38,456 nucleotides of DNA from Methylacidiphilaceae bacterium UBA1321 (lineage in GTDB: Bacteria > Verrucomicrobiota > Verrucomicrobiia > Methylacidiphilales > UBA1321), in assembly GCA_002306945.1 (NCBI GenBank), contig DBTH01000211.1:8597-47052 (forward strand). Direction: 5' to 3'. The notes under the pieces are model-generated. The model was not told the origin of the DNA and searched no databases. It saw only the letters and a list, made by a program, of their open reading frames with translations. Below, one piece after another: positions 1 through 7,449 of the stretch; positions within the stretch are counted from its first letter, which is position 1, and each line of letters opens with the position of its first letter. The translations under genes and the position numbers were made by a program.

Positions 1-1
1 A

Positions 2-1615
2 ATTGTATCGTCGGCGGTTGTCTCGACGATTTTCGCTCCTGGCGGTGCGGTGCGCGATCTGGAAGTCAAAGTGCGTTTTTGCGGCGGCAACATGGCCGCT
101 CTCATACGCCAACTGCTGGAGAAAGGGCCATTTCCAGCCTTTTCGCAGGCACATCGGAAATTGGTTATTCAGGCGTTGAGTATCGAGGAGATTATCGACG
201 CCGCCGCGCTCGAAGCCGCTCACGATGTGAACCGGGAAAAAGCAGCCCGCTTCAGCGCGATTCACTTGACGCATTGTCTGACGGCGATTGGCGCGTTGGC
301 GCACAATCTGGAGAAGTTGCCCGCGTCCGCGCAGGGAGTTTTGGATGAGGCCGCCCGGCACTTGAACGAGGCGACGGCTGAACTTTACGAAGTGCTTGAT
401 CGGCCTGATTTTTCGGTCGAGGGCGGTAGAAATCTCCAATGTCGCACCGCGTTGCGTCTATTGGAGGAGTCGCTGATACGGAATCCTTCGTCCGATTCGA
501 TTCAAGTGATGGCCTGTCTCAATCGCATGAACGAAATCGCCTCGCACATGGAATGGATGGCTCACTACTGGCGGCGGTTTCACCAAGACACGGGCGAAGC
601 GCTTCCGGCGTTGCCGCCGATTGCCTACCACCGTGATTACAAGGGGGCTGCGATTAACGGCGTGCGCACAACGCTGATCGTTTTGCTTTGCGCAGCTTTC
701 TGGATTGCGACGGCATCGCACTATGGTGAGCAATTGATATTTGTCGTTACCGCCAATTGCTGCCTGGTCTGTTCCCGTCCGAATCCAGCAGCGGCCAGTC
801 TGGGTTTTCTCTATGGATCGCTTTGGGTGCTGATTCCGTGTTTCGTATTCAATTTTTTCCTGATGCCCTATCTGACTTCCCCGGTGCTGCTGGCGTTTTT
901 CATGGGATTGATGTTTTTGCCGGGATTCCTGGCTCTGGGGGCGCCGGCTCCGATGGTTGCCGCGACGGGGATGTCGTATCTGATTTTCTTCTGTAACCAG
1001 GTTTCCCCGCTTAATCATACTCTCTATGATGTGGTTTTGTTTTTGAATTCGGGCCTGATGCTGGTGACGGCCAATGTCGTCACGATTCTGGTTTTTAACC
1101 TGATCCTGCCGGTTCGTCCCGGGAAGGAAGTGGAGCGGTTGCTGCGGACGTTCTTGCGGGATGTGCGGATGCAGGCTCGCACCGATGTTGGCGCGGTTCC
1201 TCGTTCGGTCTGGGAAACGCGCATGTACGATCGCATGTTGCGCCTGATCAGCCAGGTCGGGCCATCGGGTGAACGCTCTGAAAAACTGCTCCGCGCGGCG
1301 TTCGGTTTATTGCAGATCGGGACAGATATTATCGAATTGCGCGGACTCTTGCGTAGCCAATCGCTCGAACCGCAGATCCACGAAGCCATTCGGCAGGCGT
1401 TGCGGGCAGTGGCGGAATTAGGCAACGATTTTGAGGGTCAGATGAATGTCCTCGGCGAGTCGCTGTTGCACCTGTCGGCAGGAGGCAATCTGTCCTCCGA
1501 AACGCGTCGGGAGCAATGGCGTGCCGCGTCGGCTGTTCACGAAATCGTGCATCTCCTTACACACCATCACGAATTCATTATTCCGCATTTGCGGGCTGGG
1601 GAGGCTGCGGCATGA
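2..1615 (+). CDS. aaeB: FUSC/AaeB-like inner-membrane efflux protein, 5' end outside window
   Basis: The frame is open to the left edge of the window, so this is a partial gene; the GTG at 50 is only an internal codon and should not be taken as the start. The visible part (about 537 codons) has a soluble helical stretch, then a cluster of about six hydrophobic segments (roughly window positions 660-1110, beginning near VRTTLIVLLCAAFWIATA), then a C-terminal soluble helical domain. That is the second half of a fusaric-acid-resistance (FUSC) transporter such as AaeB, which usually has two such membrane blocks; the first would lie upstream. It overlaps the next gene by ATGA at 1612-1615. The AaeX- and AaeA-like genes that follow support an AaeXAB-type exporter of aromatic or other weak acids. 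The substrate cannot be read from the sequence, so the symbol means 'like'. Confidence 0.85.
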   Translation: MVSSAVVSTIFAPGGAVRDLEVKVRFCGGNMAALIRQLLEKGPFPAFSQAHRKLVIQALSIEEIIDAAALEAAHDVNREKAARFSAIHLTHCLTAIGALAHNLEKLPASAQGVLDEAARHLNEATAELYEVLDRPDFSVEGGRNLQCRTALRLLEESLIRNPSSDSIQVMACLNRMNEIASHMEWMAHYWRRFHQDTGEALPALPPIAYHRDYKGAAINGVRTTLIVLLCAAFWIATASHYGEQLIFVVTANCCLVCSRPNPAAASLGFLYGSLWVLIPCFVFNFFLMPYLTSPVLLAFFMGLMFLPGFLALGAPAPMVAATGMSYLIFFCNQVSPLNHTLYDVVLFLNSGLMLVTANVVTILVFNLILPVRPGKEVERLLRTFLRDVRMQARTDVGAVPRSVWETRMYDRMLRLISQVGPSGERSEKLLRAAFGLLQIGTDIIELRGLLRSQSLEPQIHEAIRQALRAVAELGNDFEGQMNVLGESLLHLSAGGNLSSETRREQWRAASAVHEIVHLLTHHHEFIIPHLRAGEAAA

Positions 1616-1803
1616 AGGAAATCAATATCGAGGGGATTTACTTTTCCCCGTTTGTCCTTCACCTGATTCTGGCCGGGGCGGTTTTTCTCCCTGTGCGCAC
1701 GTATGCGTACCGGCGTTGGATTGATGCGCACGTCTGGCATCCGGCGCTGTTCGAACTGGCGGTCTTCATCGTTCTGCTGACAATTATTTCCCTGATTTTG
1801 TAA
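1612..1803 (+). CDS. aaeX: AaeX-like small membrane protein (DUF1656)
   Basis: A 63-residue protein starting MKEINIEGIYFSPFVLHL, with two hydrophobic segments (about residues 10-25 and 42-62) separated by a short basic loop (RTYAYRRWIDAHVWHP). This size, the E-[IV]-x-I-x-G-[IV]-Y-F-[SA]-P start and the position between FUSC and HlyD-type genes are typical of the DUF1656/AaeX family. Its ATG sits in an ATGA overlap with the pump gene, and a GGGAGG Shine-Dalgarno lies about eight bases upstream at 1599-1604, which makes this start secure. A longer upstream extension in the same frame would read into the pump gene and is not credible. The molecular role of AaeX proteins is not established; it is presumably an accessory membrane subunit. 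Confidence 0.85.
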   Translation: MKEINIEGIYFSPFVLHLILAGAVFLPVRTYAYRRWIDAHVWHPALFELAVFIVLLTIISLIL

Positions 1804-1807
1804 TGAT

Positions 1808-2704
1808 ATGAAAATCGAAAACAAACATCTTCGTTATCTCTGGACCGCTCTGGCGGTGCTGGTTGCCGCGGTGGCGCTGCTGGTATTCTGGAGACATTAC
1901 ATGGTCGCGCCATGGACACGGGATGGTCGTGTGCGCGCGAATGTCGTCAAGATCGCGCCGGAAGTTTCGGGAACCGTTGCGGAGGTGCGAGTGTCGGACA
2001 ATCAGTTCGTGCGCAAAGGGGATGTGTTGTTCGTGCTAGACGAGGCGCGTTTTCAACTCGCCCTGCAGGAGGCCGGTGCGTTGGTCAAGCTGCGCAAGGA
2101 AGACCTTGAGGTGAAGAACGAGCATGCTTCGCGCCGCGCGTCCCTGAGCGACCAGGCTGTTGCGCCGGACGAAAAACGAACCTACAGCGCAGAGGCGTTG
2201 ATGGCGCAATCGGCTTACGATCAGGCTGTGGCGCAATACGGCACGGCGGAGCTTAATAAGGATCGTTCCGTTGTCCGATCTCCGGTCAACGGCTATATCA
2301 CCAATCTGAATTTGCGGGCGGGCGATTATGTCAACGCAGGAGTCAACCGACTTTCGATTATCGACAGCGATTCGTTCTATATACTCGGCTATTTCGAGGA
2401 GACGAAGATGTCGCGAATCCACGAGGACAATCTCGCTCGGGTCGATCTGATGGGGTTCTCCAATCCGCTACTCGGGCACGTTGAAAGCATCAGCCGGGGC
2501 ATTACCGACCAGAACGACCGCGCGGACGAAAAGGGATTGGCCACGGTCGATCCGGTCTTTACCTGGGTACGGTTGGCACAGCGCATTCCGGTGCGCATTC
2601 ATATTGACCAAATTCCGAAGGACGTTCGGATTTCGGCGGGGATGACCTGCACGATTCATATTGATGAGGATTCCCACTTTACGGCGGGGAACGTGACGCA
2701 ATGA
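1808..2704 (+). CDS. aaeA: AaeA-like periplasmic membrane fusion protein (HlyD family)
   Basis: A 298-residue adaptor that should link the inner-membrane pump to an outer-membrane channel. A single N-terminal anchor helix (about residues 10-28) is followed by the first lipoyl-type half (VSGTVAEVRVSDNQFVRKGD), a short helical hairpin (about residues 78-150), the second lipoyl half (RSPVNGYITNLNLRAGDYV) and a beta-barrel domain ending near GMTCTIHI. The short hairpin and total length match AaeA/EmrA-type adaptors rather than the longer RND adaptors. It begins four bases after the aaeX stop and overlaps the outer-membrane gene by ATGA (2701-2704), so all four genes look co-transcribed. No convincing ribosome-binding site precedes the ATG, which suggests translational coupling. 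Family assignment is firm; the transported compound is unknown. Confidence 0.88.
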   Translation: MKIENKHLRYLWTALAVLVAAVALLVFWRHYMVAPWTRDGRVRANVVKIAPEVSGTVAEVRVSDNQFVRKGDVLFVLDEARFQLALQEAGALVKLRKEDLEVKNEHASRRASLSDQAVAPDEKRTYSAEALMAQSAYDQAVAQYGTAELNKDRSVVRSPVNGYITNLNLRAGDYVNAGVNRLSIIDSDSFYILGYFEETKMSRIHEDNLARVDLMGFSNPLLGHVESISRGITDQNDRADEKGLATVDPVFTWVRLAQRIPVRIHIDQIPKDVRISAGMTCTIHIDEDSHFTAGNVTQ

Positions 2705-4143
2705 AGAAGGTGTTCGCAGTTCTGTTGCTAGCGATGCTTTTTGCCGGAGCCGGGTGCAGTGTCGGGCCGGACTATGTCAGACCGGAAGTGGCCACGCCTG
2801 CCGCCTACGACGGAGCGATGGCCTGGGGCAAGGCGGTGCCTGCCGATAATTTGCCCAAGGGCCCTTGGTGGCAACTTTTTGGAGACGAGACTCTCAACGG
2901 ATTGGAAGAAGAGGCGGCGGCGCACAACCCTGAAATTTCCGCCGCTTTGGCACGGGTTGAGGAAGCGCGGGCGACGGCGAGAATCAGCAAATCCGATTTC
3001 TATCCGCATCTCGATTTCAGTCCATCGGGCTGGCTGGGACACGGCGCGGAGAATAGTCCTTATTACAATCCACTTGTCGGGCAAAATAACAGCGATGCGC
3101 GGCTTTCGCTCGATTTGAGTTATGAAGTCGATCTGTGGGGAAAAATTCGCAGGCAGACCGAGGCCGCTAAAGCCGGTTTGCAGGCGAGCGCATCTGAAGC
3201 CGAATCGGTAAAGCTGACTTTGCAGGCCGAGGTGGCGCGCAATTATTTCCTCCTGCGCACGCTCGACACGCAAATCGACATTCTCGCCGAGACCGTGCGC
3301 ATCTATGCCAAATCGGTGGAGTTGATCGCCGAGCGCAAGACACAGGGATTAGACAACGATTTCAACCTGATGCGCGCCCAGACCGAATTGGCGCAGGCGA
3401 AAGTCAGGGCCGAGGAAGTGGCGCTGCGTCGCGGAAAAGTCGAACATTCCCTGGCGATCCTGCTGGGAAAACCGCCCACGGGTTTTGTACTGAAACACAA
3501 TCCGCTTGATGGCGGGCCTCCCGTCGTTCCGTCGGGCACTCCGGCGCAATTGCTCGAACGTCGTCCAGATGTGGCCGGGGCAGAGCGGATGGTGGCGGCG
3601 GCCAACGCGCGAATTGGCGTGGCGCAGGCGGCATTTTTTCCTTCGGTTAAAATTCTTGGAGATGCGGGCTTTGAAAGTTTCGATGCGGGGACTTTGTTTG
3701 AAGGGCCGAGCCGATTCTGGTCGGTGGGGCCGAGCGTGACGTTGCCGATTTTCGAAGCAGGCAAAAACGAAGCTAATCTCGACCGCAACAAGGCGGCGTA
3801 TCTGGAAAGTGTCGAACGTTACCGGGCGTGTGTGCTAAGGGCTTTTTGCGAGGTGGAGGATTCTCTGCTGGGATTGCATTCGTTGCGCTCCCAGTATGAG
3901 CAACAGGAGAAATCCGTGGTTTCCTCCCAACAGGCCTACGATCTGGCGCAGTCACGTTACAGTCAGGGTCTGACCAATTATCTCGACGTCATCGACGCCG
4001 AACGCATGCAGTTGAACACACGTCAGGGTCTGGCTGAAATTCGCGGGCAGCGCTTTGCCACAACCATTTTACTCATCAAGGCGTTGGGTGGCGGCTGGAC
4101 GTGGACTGGTGAAAAATCGGTCGCGTCGCTTCGGGGCGAATAA
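2701..4143 (+). CDS. Outer-membrane efflux lipoprotein, NodT/OprM family
   Basis: A 480-residue TolC-like channel subunit. The start MKKVFAVLLLAMLFAGAGC is a lipoprotein signal with the lipidated Cys at residue 19, followed by the family hallmark SVGPDYVRPEV. Two outer-membrane-factor repeats follow: LSYEVDLWGKIRRQTEAA with the helices after it, and the second half with RRPDVAGAERMVAAANARIGVAQAAFFP and the C-terminal SRYSQGLTNYLDVIDAER motif. These are diagnostic for NodT-type efflux outer-membrane subunits. The gene overlaps the adaptor gene and closes the operon, giving a complete envelope-spanning export system without a need for a shared TolC. A short GACC/GGTC stem with a 6-base loop (4149-4162) follows the stop but has no T-run, so termination there is doubtful. 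Confidence 0.92.
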   Translation: MKKVFAVLLLAMLFAGAGCSVGPDYVRPEVATPAAYDGAMAWGKAVPADNLPKGPWWQLFGDETLNGLEEEAAAHNPEISAALARVEEARATARISKSDFYPHLDFSPSGWLGHGAENSPYYNPLVGQNNSDARLSLDLSYEVDLWGKIRRQTEAAKAGLQASASEAESVKLTLQAEVARNYFLLRTLDTQIDILAETVRIYAKSVELIAERKTQGLDNDFNLMRAQTELAQAKVRAEEVALRRGKVEHSLAILLGKPPTGFVLKHNPLDGGPPVVPSGTPAQLLERRPDVAGAERMVAAANARIGVAQAAFFPSVKILGDAGFESFDAGTLFEGPSRFWSVGPSVTLPIFEAGKNEANLDRNKAAYLESVERYRACVLRAFCEVEDSLLGLHSLRSQYEQQEKSVVSSQQAYDLAQSRYSQGLTNYLDVIDAERMQLNTRQGLAEIRGQRFATTILLIKALGGGWTWTGEKSVASLRGE

Positions 4144-4660
4144 AAAGGACCCTCGAAGGTCGGCACATTTTACCTGCTTCCCGGTCATCCTTTCCTATCT
4201 GGAAAGCACGCGGAGGGAAAGTCTTTATCGGACGAAGCGACTGTTTCCATGAAGTATTTTGCGCGCATGCATTTGAGGGAGAAAGTGCTTTGTCGAAATT
4301 TAGTGCGGTACGTATTCCTTAATTCAGAGACGGGGCTGGTTCAGTTTTAATTATGGCTTAAATAATTTCCGCCGTTGCCGAATGAGTTATCCGAATCCTG
4401 AAAACCCGATTCTGGATTCAATACATCGGTTATCACGGAGCGTTGGGGGAAAGTGGGGATGCGCCGGTTAACCACCAAAGGGAAAGGATGCCTCAATGCG
4501 TTCACGATGCGAGACGGTACTGCAGTCTGGAATCAGCTCAAGGAATGACGCTGAAAAGGGAGAGTCCCCGAATAGTCGCGGATATTGCGATGCCGGGACA
4601 GGAACTTCGTTGGGCGAACGGATTTGACCCGTTCCCTTCTGCAAAAATAGATCAAGGAAT
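4144..4660. other. Intergenic stretch and probable long leader of the chemotaxis operon
   Basis: Just over 500 bases without a convincing gene. It contains a weak stem after the efflux operon, the sigma-28-like promoter described separately, and then about 270 bases of presumed untranslated leader. The small open frames here have no family resemblance or proper start signals. The patch around 4445-4480 (GGGGAAAGTGGGGATGCGCC) loosely recalls part of a c-di-GMP-I riboswitch, but the conserved paired elements are not present, so no riboswitch is called. Confidence 0.6.
4359..4384 (+). promoter_or_regulatory. Candidate sigma-28 (FliA/SigD-type) promoter
   Basis: TAAA at 4359-4362 is followed after exactly 14 bases by GCCGAATG at 4377-4384. 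This matches the motility sigma-factor pattern TAAA-N14-16-GCCGATAT with two mismatches in the last four bases. It lies upstream of the chemotaxis cluster, where such a promoter is expected. The match is short, so it could be chance; transcription would start near 4391 and leave a long leader. Confidence 0.35.
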
Positions 4661-4681
4661 TTGATTTCTGTCGTATTGCGT

Positions 4682-6736
4682 ATGAGTGCCGATTTATCCG
4701 TAGCTGAACCTGTGGGCGAATGTATTCGCGCTGTAGGGAATGGAAAGCCGGGATTGTGGGGGATGTTGCGTGGAATGATGGGGCGCTTGCATTTGACTGG
4801 TCGTGCGAATTTATCCGATTGTGAAGGAGGAGATTCGCAGTTGCTGCCTCCGGCGGCATTTGATGAGATTTTTGCCAGTCTTGAGAAGGACAAGGCCGTT
4901 CTGAACGGGACAGGTAAGGAGATCGAAGAGCGCTTTCTCGAAATGGGCGCTTCAGTGCAGGAGTTGTCCTCGCTGAGTAATCTTCTGGTGGCTCAGAGTG
5001 AAAAGTTGGCCAGTACGTCCGGTAGTGAATTTAAAACGCGGTTGCTTTCCGGGTTTGACGTCATCCGCCAGCAACTCGAATTCGTCGGCCAATATCAGGA
5101 GCTCAATGCCCAACTGCTCGAACAATTGGGCGGTTATCTCTCGAAACTTCAAAAACTGGCGGGATGTGAGGACAGCCTCGACCGGATTCTCAGCCCGATG
5201 AAAACCGTGTGCGTCCTGTTCAAGATTCACTCGGTGGATCTGGAAAACGAGGAGAAGAGCTTTTTCGAATCGCTTACCGACGAGATTGTGTCGCTGCAAA
5301 GACAGGCGCGGCTGAAGTTTTCCGAGCAGATGCACGGTTTGCATCAAACCGGTGAAGCGTTGTCGGATAATATTCCGGAATTGCAGGAACAGGCGGCAAA
5401 GCAGGGTGAGAGGGTTCGCCAGAAGAAACAAAGCATCGAACATTCGATGGAGGCGCTTCAACGGCAGTTTGAGGAAATGCAGGAGTGCCACAAACGGCTG
5501 TCGGAATCGGGACGGGAATTGAAGAGTGCCAGCTCGGGCGCGGTTCTGGGGTTGCAATACCAGGACATTACCCGGCAGAAGTGGGAACACGTGGCGCAGG
5601 CTCTGGGGGAGATGGGACAACGGTCTCGCGGATCGAGCGTTCTCTCGGGCGACCAGATGACTTTTCTGCGCGATGTCAGTCTCATACAGATTCGGCAACT
5701 GGAGGCGATCCGCAACGATTTGTCCCAGTCCCAGTCGACGGTTTCCAAGAGTGTGAACGCGATGCTGGAGCGGTTGCGCGGAATGGACTCGCAGTGTCAG
5801 CAGATTTGCGGAAAACAAGAGGGAAGCGCCGCAGTGGAGTCGCTCGTGGACGAAATGCTCGATGCCCTGGCCGAGGCGCGCGTGTGGGTTGCCGAGCTAG
5901 CCGAGACAAGCCGGATGACCAGCGACGTGGTTAGTTCCTTTGACAAGACGGCTTCTGACGTATCCGGCACGTTGCGGCAATTGTCGATCAGCATCGGAAT
6001 GACGGCGCTCAATGCGCAGGTTCAGGTGGCTCGCATCGGGCATGAAAACGGACTCGATGTGCTTTCAGAATTTATTTGTTCCTCCTCCACCGAGATTAAT
6101 CGTTTCAGCCGGACCATCGGTGCCGATCTGGACTCGTTGGTCGGCGATCTGCACGGGACAATTCAACAGTGCCGTGATGCCGAGGAGAAAACACGGCAGC
6201 GCCTGGAGTGGTTGCAGAACGAGGAGCGGGTGCAAAAGACGCAACTGGAGGAATTGCGCAATGTGACGGTCGCGGTTCAGAACGAAGTCAGCGAATCGCT
6301 CGGCAAGGTTCACGATCAGGCGTCGGCCGCGCTGGAGCATGCGGATTTTCACAGATGTTCGCAACAGGGCTTTGAGCAAATGGAGCAGACGCTCAAGAGG
6401 TGTCTGGATCTGGCTTGTGAGGGACTTGGTGAAGAGGCTGGCGAAAATTTGCACGTTCATGTCCACACACTGAAGCAGAGCTATACGATGGACTCGGAAC
6501 GGCAGGTTTTCGAGGCCGCTGTGCAGGAAAAACAAAAGGCAGCGGTTGCAAAAGCTGTGACGGCTGCGCCCTCATTCGACAAGCGGTCTCAGGATGGAGC
6601 GCAGAAGACTGTGACTGATCGGAAAAACGATGAGGCGAAACCCCCGATTCCGCAACCTGTCGTGCCGCCCAAGGGCGAGCCGGTCGCGGCGAGCAGCCCG
6701 GCGGGCGACTTGGGCGATAACGTTGAACTTTTTTAA
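4682..6736 (+). CDS. Soluble MCP-like coiled-coil chemotaxis protein with a CheZ-like motif
   Basis: A 684-residue, largely helical cytoplasmic protein with no membrane segment. Around residues 292-299 it reads QYQDITRQ, the same D-x-x-x-Q spacing (D295, Q299) as the catalytic QDLTGQ of CheZ phosphatases. Residues about 440-475 (MTALNAQVQVARIGHENG) resemble the signalling tip of methyl-accepting proteins. Near residue 555, DFHRCSQQ looks like a degenerate second copy of the first motif with Asp replaced by Arg. A Pro/Ala-rich linker precedes the C-terminal DNVELF, an acidic tail ending in Phe like the CheY-binding tail of CheZ. It opens the chemotaxis cluster. I chose the ATG at 4682; a TTG at 4661 preceded two bases earlier by AAGGA is an alternative that adds seven residues. 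What is seen is the motifs; a phosphatase role is inference. Confidence 0.8.
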   Translation: MSADLSVAEPVGECIRAVGNGKPGLWGMLRGMMGRLHLTGRANLSDCEGGDSQLLPPAAFDEIFASLEKDKAVLNGTGKEIEERFLEMGASVQELSSLSNLLVAQSEKLASTSGSEFKTRLLSGFDVIRQQLEFVGQYQELNAQLLEQLGGYLSKLQKLAGCEDSLDRILSPMKTVCVLFKIHSVDLENEEKSFFESLTDEIVSLQRQARLKFSEQMHGLHQTGEALSDNIPELQEQAAKQGERVRQKKQSIEHSMEALQRQFEEMQECHKRLSESGRELKSASSGAVLGLQYQDITRQKWEHVAQALGEMGQRSRGSSVLSGDQMTFLRDVSLIQIRQLEAIRNDLSQSQSTVSKSVNAMLERLRGMDSQCQQICGKQEGSAAVESLVDEMLDALAEARVWVAELAETSRMTSDVVSSFDKTASDVSGTLRQLSISIGMTALNAQVQVARIGHENGLDVLSEFICSSSTEINRFSRTIGADLDSLVGDLHGTIQQCRDAEEKTRQRLEWLQNEERVQKTQLEELRNVTVAVQNEVSESLGKVHDQASAALEHADFHRCSQQGFEQMEQTLKRCLDLACEGLGEEAGENLHVHVHTLKQSYTMDSERQVFEAAVQEKQKAAVAKAVTAAPSFDKRSQDGAQKTVTDRKNDEAKPPIPQPVVPPKGEPVAASSPAGDLGDNVELF

Positions 6737-6748
6737 TCGGATACTTAT

Positions 6749-7078
6749 ATGAGCGACAATTCCTCTTCAGTTTCGGCGCAACAAGCGGCTTCGGACGAAG
6801 CCTGGAAACTTGGCGGCGCACTCACCCTTTACACGGTCGAAACCGTCTATCGCGAGTGCATGGGGCGCCTGTCGACCGTGCCGGATCTGACGCTCGATTT
6901 GAGCGGGGTCGACTCCTGCGATTGCGCAGGTCTTCAATTTTTGTGCGCCGCTAAAAAAGGTTTGTCTACCGCGCCGGGGAAAGTGCGTGTGGAAAATCTC
7001 TCGGAGGCCATCACTGCCGCAGCGGAGGGCATCGGCTTGCCGCTAAGCGAAATCACCCATTCACCCACAATCGTATGA
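6749..7078 (+). CDS. STAS-domain protein of the chemotaxis cluster
   Basis: A 109-residue single-domain protein. The pattern WKLGGALTLYTVETVYRECM, then LTLDLSGVDSCDCAGLQFL, then KVRVENLSEAI is a STAS fold as in anti-sigma-factor antagonists. At the usual phosphoacceptor site (DSSGL in SpoIIAA) it has D58-C59-A60-G61-L62, so the phosphorylatable Ser/Thr is absent. This resembles STAS proteins embedded in chemotaxis operons more than sporulation-type antagonists. It lies 12 bases after the coiled-coil gene and overlaps cheY by ATGA at 7075-7078. It may act as a docking or adaptor subunit; partner and function are unproven. The start has only a weak CGGA upstream. Confidence 0.85.
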   Translation: MSDNSSSVSAQQAASDEAWKLGGALTLYTVETVYRECMGRLSTVPDLTLDLSGVDSCDCAGLQFLCAAKKGLSTAPGKVRVENLSEAITAAAEGIGLPLSEITHSPTIV

Positions 7079-7440
7079 GCAAAAAAATAATGACTGCGGA
7101 TGATTCCGCCAGCATGAGGCAGATGATCGGCTTCACCCTAAAGGAAGCTGGTTATGACATTGTTGAAGCCGAGCACGGGAAGGACGCCCTGGACAAGCTT
7201 ACAGCCGGTGGTGCCGACATGTTAATCACCGATTTGAACATGCCGGTGATGGATGGTCTGGAGTTGATCCGGCAGGTGCGCGCGCTTCCCCAGTTCAAGT
7301 ACATCCCGATTGTGATGCTGACGACGGAGTCGCAAGGCGACAAGAAGCAGGAAGGCAAGAATGCGGGGGCCACCGGCTGGATCGTCAAACCTTTTACCCC
7401 GGAGCAGCTCGTGGGAGTAGTGAAAAAAGTACTGCACTAA
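7075..7440 (+). CDS. cheY: CheY response regulator
   Basis: A 121-residue stand-alone receiver domain. The acidic pocket is D9-D10, the phosphoacceptor is D53 in ITDLNMPVMDG, the switch Thr is T83 in VMLTTES, and the conserved Lys is K105 in IVKPF. There is no output domain, so it should act as the diffusible chemotaxis signal phosphorylated by CheA and binding a motor or other effector. It overlaps the STAS gene by ATGA and precedes cheA by nine bases, so it is co-expressed and probably translationally coupled. Family and role are secure; the output organelle is not visible in the window. Confidence 0.95.
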   Translation: MSKKIMTADDSASMRQMIGFTLKEAGYDIVEAEHGKDALDKLTAGGADMLITDLNMPVMDGLELIRQVRALPQFKYIPIVMLTTESQGDKKQEGKNAGATGWIVKPFTPEQLVGVVKKVLH

Positions 7441-7449
7441 AAAATCCAT

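Noticed and set aside
458..1018. Antisense and alternate-frame open frames over the efflux, chemotaxis and dap genes
   Set aside because: They are shadows of well-supported genes, with Arg/His/Pro-rich translations and no domains.
50..1615. Start of the first gene at GTG 50
   Set aside because: The same frame is open to the window edge and the visible protein lacks the first membrane block of the family, so the true start lies outside.
4149..4162. Intrinsic terminator after the efflux operon
   Set aside because: Only a 4-bp GACC/GGTC stem and no T-run.
4445..4500. Resemblance to a c-di-GMP-I riboswitch core
   Set aside because: Only short purine-rich pieces match; the conserved tetraloop, receptor and closing stems could not be found.
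4443..4664. 73-codon open frame before the chemotaxis operon
   Set aside because: No ATG with a ribosome-binding site, no family resemblance, and it overlaps the possible TTG start of the next gene; better explained as leader.
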